The position numbers were made by a program, and so were the translations under genes. Of a DNA stretch of 64,000 nt, positions 34,201 through 42,592 are shown one piece after another (positions within the stretch are counted from its first letter, which is position 1; each line of letters starts with the position of its first letter). The notes beneath the pieces are model-generated. The model saw only the letters and a program-made list of their open reading frames with translations, had not been told where the DNA came from and searched no databases. Source of the stretch: Desulfatibacillum alkenivorans DSM 16219 (GTDB lineage Bacteria; Desulfobacterota; Desulfobacteria; Desulfobacterales; Desulfatibacillaceae). The stretch covers positions 62,001 through 126,000 of the forward strand of contig NZ_FQZU01000003.1 in assembly GCF_900142135.1 (NCBI RefSeq), written 5' to 3'.

Positions 34201-35312
34201 ATTTATCCATGGGCGCGGCTTTATCCCACGCCATTCACGAAACCATGGGACTGGAAATCCCGGCCATATCCTGGCCCGGGCCGTCCGAGCTGCCTCCCCA
34301 TCTCACCGCCCGGCTGGCCGTGACAGACGCCAAAGGCCGGGTAGTCCGCTTCGGAAGGGACGTGCGGGAGCTGGCCCAAAGCATGGGTGAGGTCAAGGAC
34401 CTGGGCCATTTGGAAAAACTCCGCAAGCAATGGGAAAAAACCGGCATCAAGTCCTGGGATTTCGGCGACCTGCCCTCAAGCATTCCGGTGAAAAAAGGCG
34501 CGCCCCCGGCTTATGTCTGCCTGTGCCCCGGCGATGACTGCGTGGACCTGAAAATCGTGGAGGACAAGGTCAAGGCCCAGGCAACCCATAAAAAGGGCGT
34601 GGCCGCCCTTTGCACCCTGGAGTGCGCCAAGGACATCAAGCACATTAAGAAGTACCTGGCTCTTAAAGGAAACGCAGCCAGGCACGCAGCCTATTTCGGC
34701 GGAACCAAGCAGATGGAGCAGGTGCTTTTTGACACGCTTTTGGAGCGCACCCTGGAAAAGGAGCTCCACACGGAAAAGGATTTCCGTGAGCACGTAAAAA
34801 CCCGGATTCCCGCCCTGGTGGCCCAAGGGGAAAAGCTGGTGGAGTCCACCTCCCGGATCATGGAGGCCTTTCACAAAACCAGCGCTCGCATTTCCGAACT
34901 GGAGGCCCAATGCCGCAACAACAAATTCGGCCTGGCCTTTTTAAAGAATCTGCGCACGGCCATGACCCAGCTCATGCCGCCCAACTTTCCCAATCTCTAT
35001 GATGACGCCAGGCTGGCCCATATGCCCCGGTATTTGCAAGCCGTCGCCATCCGGGCCGAACGGGGGCTTTTAGACCTGGACAAGGACAAAGCCAAGGCAG
35101 CCCAGGTCAGGGAATTTGAGGATCATCTACGCCGGTTGGCCAAGGAGCTTGGCGTCAAGACCACGCCGGAAAAGCGCCGGGCCGTGGAGGATTTTTTCTG
35201 GATGATCGAGGAATTCAAGGTGTCGGTCTTCGCCCAGGAGCTTAAAACCCCCATGCCCATCTCCCCCAAACGCCTGAAAAAACGCCTTTCCGAAATTGAG
35301 ATGATGGTCTGA
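31215..35312 (+). CDS. hrpA: ATP-dependent RNA helicase HrpA (DEAH type)
   Basis: A 1365-residue DEAH-box helicase of HrpA length. A Lys-rich N-terminal tail is followed by the helicase core: Walker A GETGSGKTT with K152, DEAH at 245-248 (VDEAHERSLN), SATID, then VATNVAETSITIPGI and QRMGRCGRV of the second RecA domain. Winged-helix, ratchet and OB regions follow, then the long C-terminal region specific to HrpA. E. coli HrpA processes mRNA and helps rescue stalled ribosomes. No clear ribosome site precedes the ATG; the gene begins 7 bases after the transglycosylase stop, so translation may be coupled. Confidence 0.94.
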   Translation: MSPDKTEGMEKPKGSAPKRGRKPTRKTVPEKKSEKPANSAESKQSLVQKNKRKEQSIRSRLPKAMGRDRHAVLRQLDRLRSPKISLDKKSKALSALQNQVASSVKERKLREKSRPSFSYPEELPISARSEEIVEAIQENQVVVITGETGSGKTTQIPKMCLAAGRGVDGLIGCTQPRRVAAVTVAQRIAEELGEDLGKSVGYKIRFKETGGKSEAPFIKIMTDGVLLAEFQHDPFFTKYDAIIVDEAHERSLNIDFILGILKNLLPKRPDLKVIITSATIDTEKFSKAFNDAPIVEVSGRMYPVEVRYEPLLAGGDENSDAGYVDGAVRAVETIFSRRPKGDILVFMPTENDIRETCDLLQARRFPNALILPLFGRLAGGEQARVFARHSGIKVVVATNVAETSITIPGIRYVVDTGLARISRYSPRTGTTSLPVDKISKSSADQRMGRCGRVAEGICIRLYDEEDYEGRPQFTLPEILRANLAEVILRMVASRLPEVHNFPFVDPPDPRSIRDGFNVLRELGALLDPRPGEKTYTMTQKGRTMARLPVDPRISAILIEAHPRGCLAEALIIASALCIIDPRERPAEKAVQADQAHRTFAHGASDFLFYLNLWQAYFQHMDKVKSGNQMKKWSIANFLSYKRMREWRDVHQQLTAILIDEGFIKKGPPMPKAFEPGMEDSRYEPLHQSIASAYLSQVASKKDKNIYQGTKGREVMLFPGSFLFNHGGQWIVSAQMVHTSRLFARMAANILPEWLEEPAGPLCTRTYLEPHFEKNRGEVIAKEQVSLMGLIIIAGRPTSYGPINPQEATELFIQGALVECQTNEKFGFLAHNQKVLNEARDMEERLRRRDLVVDELGISRFYEQRLETVYSIQSLKKIIKDKGGDSFLRMDVTDVMVRSPEAEDLSQYPNRLKVDGAKFKLQYRFDPGRPGDGVTIKIPQPLVSSVPPEPLEWVVPGLLPEKVTAMIKGLPKPLRVKLVPVNKTVDRVMDKLDKYKHLSMGAALSHAIHETMGLEIPAISWPGPSELPPHLTARLAVTDAKGRVVRFGRDVRELAQSMGEVKDLGHLEKLRKQWEKTGIKSWDFGDLPSSIPVKKGAPPAYVCLCPGDDCVDLKIVEDKVKAQATHKKGVAALCTLECAKDIKHIKKYLALKGNAARHAAYFGGTKQMEQVLFDTLLERTLEKELHTEKDFREHVKTRIPALVAQGEKLVESTSRIMEAFHKTSARISELEAQCRNNKFGLAFLKNLRTAMTQLMPPNFPNLYDDARLAHMPRYLQAVAIRAERGLLDLDKDKAKAAQVREFEDHLRRLAKELGVKTTPEKRRAVEDFFWMIEEFKVSVFAQELKTPMPISPKRLKKRLSEIEMMV

Positions 35313-35338
35313 ATCTATTCGCGTTGATCTGTTGCATG

Positions 35339-35376
35339 AAAAACGCCGCAACCTTTCATTCCAGGGTGCGGCGTTG
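35339..35376 (-). terminator. Terminator of the acyl-CoA ligase gene
   Basis: Arms 35343-35354 (AACGCCGCAACC) and 35365-35376 (GGGTGCGGCGTT) pair with one mismatch. The minus strand continues with a run of Ts. It lies 33 bases past the ligase stop and 31 past the convergent hrpA stop. Confidence 0.75.
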
Positions 35377-35408
35377 GCAATTTGCAGCGGCCTGTTCAAT
35401 CCGCTTTG

Positions 35409-37208
35409 CTAATTCGGATACATCCCCTCCACCAGGGAGTTGTACTTTTCGTTGATCACGTTGCGTTTTAGCTTGAGAGACGCGGTCATCTCGCCGGATT
35501 CCTGGGAGAATTCGTCTTTTATGATCCGGTATTGCTTGATGGTTTCAAACCGGGCCAGGTGGGAGTTCCGTTCGTTTACGTGACGCTCCACAATGGCCAG
35601 GAACTCCGGGTTGTCCAAAAGCTCCCGAGGCTCGGAATAGGCGATTCCCTCTTTCTCCGCCAAGGTTTGGGCCTGCTCCATGTTGATATTCACCAGGGCG
35701 GAGAGGTATTTCCTTCGGTCTCCAATCACGATGAAATGCAGAAACAGGGGATCGGACATAAACAGGGATTCGATTTTCTGGGGGGCGATGTTTTTGCCGC
35801 CCGCCGTGATGATCAGGTCCTTTTTCCGGCCCGTGATTCTCAAAAATCCCCGGTCGTCCAATTCCCCCAAATCGCCGGACATAAAATAGCCGTCTTCCGT
35901 AAACGCCCTGGCTGTTTCCTGCTCCAGGTTCCAATATCCCCCAAATACGTTGCCGCCCTTGATGAGCACCTCTCCGTCCGGGGCGATTTTTACGTCCACG
36001 CCGGGCAAAGGAGGCCCCACCGTGCCGATCCGGTAGTCGGACAGGTTGCTCAGGGCGGCCGGCGCCGTGGTTTCGGTCAGGCCGTACCCTTCCACCACCG
36101 AGATTCCTGCGGCGTTGAAAAAAAGCTGGATTTCCCGGGCCGTGGGGCCGCCCGCGGCCATGATGTACTTGACTCTTCCGCCCAGGCGGTCCTGGAGTTT
36201 TTTGAACACCAATTGATAAGCCAGCCGGTATTTAAGGGCCAGGGCCAGGGGGACGGGCTTTTTGGCTTCCCGAAGTTCGCTGACCTGTTCGCCGACTTTT
36301 TGGCTCCAATAGAAAATTTTCTGCATGAGCGGGGGCTGGGTTTCCACCTGCTCCATGATCTTTTGGAACACCTTTTCACATACCCTGGGCACGGCCATGA
36401 TGATGGTGGGCCGCCTTTCCTGCAGGTCCTCCAGCAGGGTGGTGAAGTTTTCAGCGAAGGAAGCGGTGATGCCCGCGTACATGCCCATGTAATGGTCTGC
36501 GATGCGCCCGAACACATGGCAAAGGGGCAGAAACGGCACGGTCTGGTCCCTTTCATCCGCGTAACCGGGCGTGATGCCGGCAAGCCCCTGGATCACGAAC
36601 ATGATGTTTTGATGGGTGATCATCACCCCCTTGGGCATGCCCGTGGTGCCGGAGGTGTATACGATGGTGGCCAGGTCGCCGGGCTTGGACATGGCGGCGC
36701 TGCGTTCGAAAAGGCCGGGATCCTGCTCGTTTTTCTTAAGGCCCATTTCCATAAGCCGGGCGAAGGAGATCAGGCCCCCGTCTCCATTCGTGGGAGCGTC
36801 TCCGATTGTGACGATGGCCTGCAGGGACGGGGCGGCCGCACGGATGCGTCTGGCTTTTTCCAACTGCTCCTTGTCGCCCACGACAAGCGCCTTGCATCCG
36901 GAGTCCTGCACAATGTATCCGGCTTCTTCTTCCGTCAGGGTGGGGTATAGAGGGACCACTACGGCGCCAATGCCCAGGCCGCCCATGTCGGAATACAACC
37001 ACTCCAGATAATTATCGGAGAAAATGCCTATGCGGTCGCCCCGCTCCACGCCCAAAGAGGCGAAGCCCAATCCTGCGGCCCGGGCGTTTTCATAATACTG
37101 GGTCCAGGTGGCCGATTGCCACGCGCCGTTTTTCTTTTTTTCCAGGGCGATTCTGTTGGAGTATTTGTTTGCGCGATTCTTGAAAACTTCGTTGATGGTC
37201 CGTTCCAC
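35409..37208 (-). CDS. Long-chain fatty acid-CoA ligase (AMP-forming)
   Basis: A 599-residue adenylate-forming enzyme of the long-chain acyl-CoA synthetase group. It has the P-loop-like YTSGTTGMPKGVMITHQN, VEGYGLTETTA, the MSGDLGELDDRGFLRITGRKKDLIITAGGKNIAPQKIE hinge region, and a C-terminal lid. It activates fatty acids to acyl-CoA using ATP. The start is GTG 37208, preceded by GGGGGGAAG. It lies 140 bases downstream of the fatty acyl-CoA reductase gene on the same strand, so the two probably form an operon interconverting fatty acids, acyl-CoAs and alcohols. Confidence 0.92.
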   Translation of the reverse strand: MERTINEVFKNRANKYSNRIALEKKKNGAWQSATWTQYYENARAAGLGFASLGVERGDRIGIFSDNYLEWLYSDMGGLGIGAVVVPLYPTLTEEEAGYIVQDSGCKALVVGDKEQLEKARRIRAAAPSLQAIVTIGDAPTNGDGGLISFARLMEMGLKKNEQDPGLFERSAAMSKPGDLATIVYTSGTTGMPKGVMITHQNIMFVIQGLAGITPGYADERDQTVPFLPLCHVFGRIADHYMGMYAGITASFAENFTTLLEDLQERRPTIIMAVPRVCEKVFQKIMEQVETQPPLMQKIFYWSQKVGEQVSELREAKKPVPLALALKYRLAYQLVFKKLQDRLGGRVKYIMAAGGPTAREIQLFFNAAGISVVEGYGLTETTAPAALSNLSDYRIGTVGPPLPGVDVKIAPDGEVLIKGGNVFGGYWNLEQETARAFTEDGYFMSGDLGELDDRGFLRITGRKKDLIITAGGKNIAPQKIESLFMSDPLFLHFIVIGDRRKYLSALVNINMEQAQTLAEKEGIAYSEPRELLDNPEFLAIVERHVNERNSHLARFETIKQYRIIKDEFSQESGEMTASLKLKRNVINEKYNSLVEGMYPN

Positions 37209-37348
37209 GATATTCTTCCCCCCTCGCGCCTTTGGCAGCGGCGGGGCTCCGCTGCAAAAAAGCGCGATATTCTAAAAAGCTGGATCATGGCCGGCCGAAT
37301 CGCCGGGGGCAAGGCCTCCCCGCGGGCGCGTTTCGGCCGGGATGCAGA

Positions 37349-38956
37349 TTATCTTTCGTTGATTACAAAACGTCGCATGCCGGGAATATGGGTCTCGGTC
37401 CAGTACCGCTCCCAATCCAGGGTGGAGGAGTCCACATTAAAGGCTTTTTGGTCCTCTTTCGGCATTTTATCCAAAAGGGCCAGGGTGTTATGGGTCATGA
37501 ATTTCCAGGTGTTGATGGTGTATACGGAGTAGAGATCGGAAAACTGGCAAAGCCGGTCGATCTGCTTGGCCGTGCCGTCAATCCATTTGCAGGCTTTTTT
37601 GGCCGGCCCCAGGCTTCTGACAATGGGTATGCTGGAAATCACCTTGCCAGCCATGGTCAAAGGCAGCTTGCGTTTTTTCTGGTAAAAATCCACGAATTTT
37701 TTTGGATCAGGATAGAATTGAGCGGGCGCGGGCTTGCAGGGCTTGCCCTTCTTGTCCATGAGCGGATCCCGTTTAAAATATTCCAGCCAGATTTTGCTGA
37801 TTTCCTTCAAGGTGATGGGCTTGCGGTGGCTGGTGCCGATCTGGAAGACCGACATGGCGCCTTCCTCGCCCTGGAGGGCGCAGGCCGCCATGATCAGGTT
37901 GACCACGTAATCCACGGGAACCGTGTCGATGATGGTCTGGGGATCCCCGGGGAAAGCCTTGATCATGCCCCTGCCCACGCCTTCGATCAGGGGCTCCACC
38001 AGATGATAGCCCTCCAGCCACCCCTGGATCGGGTCCTTGACCGCGCTGGTAATTCCGGGAGGCCGGATAATGCTCAAAGGCACGGGGCCGTGATTTTTCG
38101 TCAGCAGCATTTCGGCCATGGCCTTGCTTAATGTATAGGAGTCAAACCATCCGTGCAGCCTGGCCCGCTCCCTTCCGTAAGCGGAAAGCTCCTGCCTGAT
38201 ATGCCAGTTCCTGGCCCTCTCTATAAGCTGGTCCATGGATTCGGAAGCGTATTTTTTTATCCCGGCCAACTCCTTGGCGTTTTTCTCAAATATGGGCTTC
38301 TTGGAGGGATGGTCTGCGTCTTCGTGCACCTTATCGGCGTACTCCAGGGCCCTGCTGATTTCCTCATCCAAATCAAAGGGATGCGCGCCGTTGCCCAATA
38401 CGTTGGCGATGCTTTTCTTGGGGTCAAAGGGCTCTTCAAACACCTCGCCGCTCCGGCTGCCGTGGACAAAAGCCGAGGAAACATGGACGAACCGGGGCGG
38501 AGGCGTCGCCCTTTTGGCCATTTCCATAAGCCTGGCGCCGGCCAGGGTGTTCACCCGCACGGAATAGTCGAAGCGTTCGTCCCAGTTAACGCAGGCGGCG
38601 ATGTGGATGATGGCGTCCAGGTTTTCAAACAGCTTGGTCTGGTCCTTTTTTTTCAGTCCCAGGTCCTTTTCAAACAAATCGCACGCATACACTTCCAGCT
38701 TTTCATCCAAAAAGGATACAAAATCAGGATGCCTGGACCTGAGCCGGGCGAAAGCGGCCGAATCCAAGAGGCTTTGCTCCAGACGCTTTTTGGCGGCCTC
38801 ATGAGGCGACCCATTGGCCTTGCCGGGGCGCGCCAATAGGCGGATTTTACCGATGTCAGGGGCTTCCCATAAAATCCTCTCTAGAAGAACCTTGCCTAAA
38901 AATCCGGTGGAACCGGTAATGAGAATAGTCTTGTTGTTAAAATACTCTTTAATCAT
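37349..38956 (-). CDS. Fatty acyl-CoA reductase-like SDR (male-sterility/NAD_binding_4 type)
   Basis: A 535-residue extended SDR of the acyl-CoA reductase family. The N-terminal dinucleotide fold has TILITGSTGFLGKVLLERIL, and a long substrate loop contains AACVNWDERFDYSVRVNTLAGARLMEMA. YTLSK supplies the catalytic Tyr and Lys, with RPPGI after it. The C-terminal part looks like a sterile domain. Such enzymes reduce fatty acyl-CoA to aldehyde or alcohol, or make long-chain alcohols for waxes or ether lipids. The ATG at 38956 follows GGAGAAG; upstream in-frame codons lie beyond the predicted transcript start. Regulation by the divergent sigma-54 activator is likely. Confidence 0.82.
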   Translation of the reverse strand: MIKEYFNNKTILITGSTGFLGKVLLERILWEAPDIGKIRLLARPGKANGSPHEAAKKRLEQSLLDSAAFARLRSRHPDFVSFLDEKLEVYACDLFEKDLGLKKKDQTKLFENLDAIIHIAACVNWDERFDYSVRVNTLAGARLMEMAKRATPPPRFVHVSSAFVHGSRSGEVFEEPFDPKKSIANVLGNGAHPFDLDEEISRALEYADKVHEDADHPSKKPIFEKNAKELAGIKKYASESMDQLIERARNWHIRQELSAYGRERARLHGWFDSYTLSKAMAEMLLTKNHGPVPLSIIRPPGITSAVKDPIQGWLEGYHLVEPLIEGVGRGMIKAFPGDPQTIIDTVPVDYVVNLIMAACALQGEEGAMSVFQIGTSHRKPITLKEISKIWLEYFKRDPLMDKKGKPCKPAPAQFYPDPKKFVDFYQKKRKLPLTMAGKVISSIPIVRSLGPAKKACKWIDGTAKQIDRLCQFSDLYSVYTINTWKFMTHNTLALLDKMPKEDQKAFNVDSSTLDWERYWTETHIPGMRRFVINER

Positions 38957-39002
38957 GGGTTGTCTTCTCCAGGCTGTGGGGAATAGGCGCTTAGAATGTG
39001 GA

Positions 39003-39018
39003 GTATAAGATCTTATAC
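39003..39018. promoter_or_regulatory. Palindrome overlapping the sigma-54 promoter
   Basis: GTATAAGATCTTATAC is a perfect 16-base palindrome spanning the -12 edge to the expected transcription start, a position suited to a repressor or negative feedback site. Confidence 0.5.
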
Positions 39019-39032
39019 CAAAAATCGTGCCA
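39016..39032 (-). promoter_or_regulatory. Sigma-54 promoter of the fatty acyl-CoA reductase gene
   Basis: On the minus strand TGGCACG (39032-39026), four bases, then TTGGT matches the -24/-12 pattern TGGCACG-N4-TTGCW, with one change in the -12 GC. Spacing is exact. The predicted transcript begins about 50 bases before the ATG at 38956. Confidence 0.65.
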
Positions 39033-39108
39033 GGATGAAAGTGCAATGGATTTTAATTAATTATCAGGGGGATATAAAAAACTTGCCAAAAATTGAACGA
39101 TCGGATAT

Positions 39109-39124
39109 ATTTCAAATGTGAAAT
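39109..39124. promoter_or_regulatory. Candidate enhancer site for the sigma-54 activator
   Basis: ATTTCA and TGAAAT form a perfect inverted repeat around AATG. It lies about 80-90 bases upstream of the -24 element and about 50 bases before the activator's own start, the usual position of an upstream activating sequence. Confidence 0.45.
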
Positions 39125-39169
39125 CGGCCTTGCATAAATGAAATACTCCAACATAGGAACGCCTCCTTC

Positions 39170-40798
39170 ATGCTCGCTCAAGACCTGAGACCGGAAGAAA
39201 TTTTCCGCCGGGACAGGGCTACGGGCTTCCCCTTATTCGGAAGCCAGCGCCTGCTTATTACCGGCGTGCCCACCCTGCAGCGGTTTGGAAACGATTTAAG
39301 GACCATCATGGGCCAGAGAACCTCGGCCACGGTCATGACCCGTTTGGGTTACGACACCGGTTTGGCCGCCGCCATGGCCCTGGCGGACATGTACGAGTTC
39401 GACTCCCCCGAAGAATGGCTGAAGTCGTTCAAGGTGCTTCTGCCGGCCACGGGCATGGCCGTGGAGCGGGACAGCCAAATCCATTTCGATCCTGAAAACA
39501 AGACCCTCCGTTATACGGGAATCTGGGAAAAGTCTTTTGAAGCCCAGGTGTGGAGCATGTTCACCGGGGGCGCCAGCGATAAGCCGGTATGCCATGTGTT
39601 GAGCGGGATTGTAAGCGGCTTTTTCACCGCCATTTTGGGCAAGGATGTCCTGGTGCACGAGTTGTCATGTAAGGCTCAGGGACATGACTATTGCACATTT
39701 GAAGCCCGGCCCATGGAGGAGTGGGGCGAGGATCCGTTAAAAATCCACGAGCCCTTGGATGAAGACTGGCTGAACGATGAAATCCATCGCCTGCAAAAGG
39801 AATTGAAGCAGTCCCGGGAGGTGCTTGAAAAGCGGGACCAGGAGTTGCAGCGCCTGAAAACCGGCCCCGAAAAAAACCGGCACGGCATTGTGTTTCGCAG
39901 CCCGGAGATGGGCAAGATCGTGGAACTGGCGGAAATCGCCGCGCCCAGCAATTCCACGGTGCTGGTCCAGGGAGAGAGCGGCACAGGCAAGGAACTGGTT
40001 GCCCGGTTCATCCACAAGGCCTCCCAGCGCGGGGACGAGCCTTTTGTGGCTATCAACTGCGCGGCCATTCCCCACACATTGATCGAGTCTGAGTTGTTCG
40101 GGCACTTAAAGGGTTCTTTCACCGACGCCAGGGCGGACAAAAAAGGGCTGTTGGTGGAAGCCGGGCAAGGGACGATTTTTATGGACGAAGTGGGCGAGCT
40201 GGGCATGGAGGTCCAGGCCAAGCTGCTGCGGGCTTTGCAGCAGCGGGAGGTCAGGCCTTTGGGCGGCCTGAAGACGGTTCCCATACAGGCCCGGATTATC
40301 GCCGCCGCCAACCAGGATCTGAGGGAAATGGTGGAGCAGGGTGCTTTCCGGCAGGATCTTTTCTACCGGCTTTCGGTCTTTCCCTTGCTTATTCCGCCGC
40401 TCCGCCAGCGCCGGGAGGACATTCTCATCCTGGCCCGGCATTTTTTATCCCGCCTGGATCCGTCTCATCCCGGATTCACTCCCGAGGTGGTCCGGCGCAT
40501 GCAAGCCTATCATTGGCCGGGCAATATCCGGGAATTGGAGAACTGCGTGGAATACGCCTATATTTTATCCAGCCGGGAGCCCATCCACATGAGGCATTTG
40601 CCGATTTCCATGGCGGAAAAGCCCCGGGACATATTCGACGACCTGGCCGGAGACTTCCCCACGCCCAGGGAGCTTGTGCGCAGGTACGCCCGGCACGTGC
40701 TGCAGCACACGGAGGGAAACAAGACCCAGGCGGCCCGTTTGATGGGGGTGAGCCCCGTCACTCTGTGGCGCTATTTGAACCAGGAGGCTGAAACGTAG
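39170..40798 (+). CDS. Sigma-54-dependent activator with XylR_N/V4R sensor
   Basis: A 542-residue enhancer-binding protein of the XylR/DmpR type. Residues 1-115 look like the XylR activator domain, and 140-190 are a V4R domain with a Cys/His-rich end (HELSCKAQGHDYCTFEARP). A coiled linker precedes the AAA+ domain with Walker A GESGTGKE and Walker B GTIFMDEVGEL. The sigma-54-contacting GAFTGA loop is replaced by GSFTDA (315-320). The Fis-type helix-turn-helix is at the C-terminus (GNKTQAARLMGVSPVTLWRYL). Related proteins sense aromatics or hydrocarbons directly. It is divergent from the acyl-CoA reductase, its probable target. Confidence 0.88.
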   Translation: MLAQDLRPEEIFRRDRATGFPLFGSQRLLITGVPTLQRFGNDLRTIMGQRTSATVMTRLGYDTGLAAAMALADMYEFDSPEEWLKSFKVLLPATGMAVERDSQIHFDPENKTLRYTGIWEKSFEAQVWSMFTGGASDKPVCHVLSGIVSGFFTAILGKDVLVHELSCKAQGHDYCTFEARPMEEWGEDPLKIHEPLDEDWLNDEIHRLQKELKQSREVLEKRDQELQRLKTGPEKNRHGIVFRSPEMGKIVELAEIAAPSNSTVLVQGESGTGKELVARFIHKASQRGDEPFVAINCAAIPHTLIESELFGHLKGSFTDARADKKGLLVEAGQGTIFMDEVGELGMEVQAKLLRALQQREVRPLGGLKTVPIQARIIAAANQDLREMVEQGAFRQDLFYRLSVFPLLIPPLRQRREDILILARHFLSRLDPSHPGFTPEVVRRMQAYHWPGNIRELENCVEYAYILSSREPIHMRHLPISMAEKPRDIFDDLAGDFPTPRELVRRYARHVLQHTEGNKTQAARLMGVSPVTLWRYLNQEAET

Positions 40799-40799
40799 A

Positions 40800-40825
40800 C
40801 AGCCCCCCGGTTTCTCGAGGGGCTG
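40800..40825. terminator. Hairpin between the sigma-54 activator and MaoC genes
   Basis: CAGCCCC (40800-40806) and GGGGCTG (40819-40825) form a seven-base stem directly after the activator stop. There is no strong U-tract in either direction. Confidence 0.45.
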
Positions 40826-40849
40826 CTTGTGATCGAAAAGAGTCGCCGT

Positions 40850-41311
40850 CTATTGCACGAAGAACATGGCAAGGCTTTCAGCGATGCAGGCGGGTTTGTC
40901 TTCGCCGTCGATTTCAATGGTGTTGGTGGTGGTGACCAAAACCCGGTTGCCGGATTTTTCCTCCACGTTGGTCAAAACCACGCGGTCGCGCACCTTGGAG
41001 CCCACCTTGACGGGATTGATGAAGCGGACTTTGTTCAGGCCGTAGTTGATGGCCATGACGGTTCCTTCGGGAAGAACCATGTTGTCGCCGCTCAGGAACG
41101 GAATCAGGGACAGGCTCAGAAAGCCGTGGGCGATGGTGGTTCCGAACGGGCCTTCGGCGGCCATTTTTTCATCCACGTGAATCCACTGATGGTCTTCCGT
41201 GCAGTCTGCAAACTTGTTGATGCGGTCCTGGTCAATCTGCACCCAATCGCTGACGCCCAGTTCCTGTCCGATGCGTTCTTTCATTTTTTCAACAGGCAAT
41301 GTTTCCACCAT
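40850..41311 (-). CDS. MaoC-family (R)-specific enoyl-CoA hydratase
   Basis: A 153-residue single hot-dog hydratase starting at ATG 41311 behind AAAAGGAGATTTATC. The hydratase-2 motif appears as FADCTEDHQWIHVDEKMAAEGPFGTTIAHGFLSLSL, with Asp and His in catalytic positions, as in PhaJ-like and NodN-like proteins. It hydrates enoyl-CoA to (R)-3-hydroxyacyl-CoA. Unlike the split pair at 33-954, it contains a complete motif and should act as a homodimer. It stands alone, converging on the sigma-54 activator. Confidence 0.9.
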   Translation of the reverse strand: MVETLPVEKMKERIGQELGVSDWVQIDQDRINKFADCTEDHQWIHVDEKMAAEGPFGTTIAHGFLSLSLIPFLSGDNMVLPEGTVMAINYGLNKVRFINPVKVGSKVRDRVVLTNVEEKSGNRVLVTTTNTIEIDGEDKPACIAESLAMFFVQ

Positions 41312-41596
41312 GATAAATCTCCTTTTCGGAAAAGATAGGTAATAAGTCAACCAGGCCCGAAGCCCGGCAAATTTACTCTGATGATCAATGTCTCTTTGGG
41401 GTGGAGCAAAAAAACAAGCCGGGGAATTTTGCGTTGGAAAAAATAGCCAGGCCGCCCCCCGGCAAGATTCGACGCGGCCTGAAATAACGCCGCCAACTGC
41501 ACGGCGCGGCCCTTTCTCCCCATGGCGCAGTGGGCCAAGGCGCAGTTTTTATAACACAGGGCGTTGGTTTAGGCAATAAATTGGAACGAGCATTCG

Positions 41597-42592
41597 TTAT
41601 TTAATCGCCCTGAATACATTCAAGACCCGATCCATATCCACAAACAAGTCGTAATGCGCTATGGCCGTAACCGGTACGCCCACCAAGCCGGTTTCCAGGG
41701 AAGGCCCCTTGATTCTCTGAAAAAAATCCAGGACGGTTCCCTGCTCCAGATGCTTTTCCACCAGTTCGAACATGCGGGCCATGACTTTGGCGGCCTTGGC
41801 GGCCAGCTCCTCCACGGTTCCCTGCTTGGGCCTGCCGGTAACCGTATGGCGGTACTTAAGACCGGCCTGGAAATAATCCGGGCGGCGAGGCTCTTTGTAG
41901 GGATAAAAAAGGGTCAGGAATTTATCGCCCTTGCCTTCTGTGGACCGGTTGATGAACCAGGAAAGCCGGGCCAGGCTTTTTTGCATGAAAATCCACTGAA
42001 TGGCGCCATGGGCGTACAGGGCCTTACGGACCCCATTGTTCGCTTTTGCGGCGCCTGGAAAATAAAGGGCGCTCACCATATCGTCAAAGGCGGCGGCGCC
42101 CATTTCCTTTCCCTTCAGCAAGGAGAAAAAGGAGATGGGCCGCTCCTTGATTCCGTTCATCCTGAGGTGAAAAAGGTCCAGATAGCTTTCCAGCTCCCTG
42201 TGCCTTGTGAGGCTGAGATCTTTCCATTCATCCGGCACTTCCGTGGAGCTTCCCGAATAGTACTCCACCCAGGGGTGATACACGGCGTCCGCCAGAATAT
42301 GGGAGAAGGTCCCCATAACAAAGGCCCACATGCCGTCCGACCATTTGTCCTGGTAGGCTTTCACCAACCCGGTCAACGGGGCGAAGGTGTTTTCGCCGTC
42401 CTTGCCGTGGAGAAAATGGGCCAGCAAGTCGAATTCCTCAGTATTTTCCAATGCGTACATGGGCGTGTCGGGTATGACGGCGCCCAACAAATAAAGGTTG
42501 GGATTTTGGGCGATCATCCGCCGGGCCTCCCCGTCCTTAAGGCGGCGAAAGGCTTCCCTGGCCAGAATCCAATGGGTTTGCTCCTTGGGCAT
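41597..42592 (-). CDS. Zinc-dependent phospholipase C-type protein
   Basis: A 331-residue protein starting at ATG 42592 behind AAGGAGCAGG. It has the His/Asp-rich helical core of the zinc-dependent phospholipase C family: EQTHWILAREAF, AVIPDTPMY, LLAHFLHGKDGEN, FVMGTFSHILADAVYHPWVEYY and RHRELESYLDLF, which would bind the zinc cluster. There is no signal peptide, unlike secreted clostridial enzymes, so it may be intracellular. The natural substrate is unknown. It is divergent from the toxin-immunity operon. Confidence 0.8.
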   Translation of the reverse strand: MPKEQTHWILAREAFRRLKDGEARRMIAQNPNLYLLGAVIPDTPMYALENTEEFDLLAHFLHGKDGENTFAPLTGLVKAYQDKWSDGMWAFVMGTFSHILADAVYHPWVEYYSGSSTEVPDEWKDLSLTRHRELESYLDLFHLRMNGIKERPISFFSLLKGKEMGAAAFDDMVSALYFPGAAKANNGVRKALYAHGAIQWIFMQKSLARLSWFINRSTEGKGDKFLTLFYPYKEPRRPDYFQAGLKYRHTVTGRPKQGTVEELAAKAAKVMARMFELVEKHLEQGTVLDFFQRIKGPSLETGLVGVPVTAIAHYDLFVDMDRVLNVFRAIK

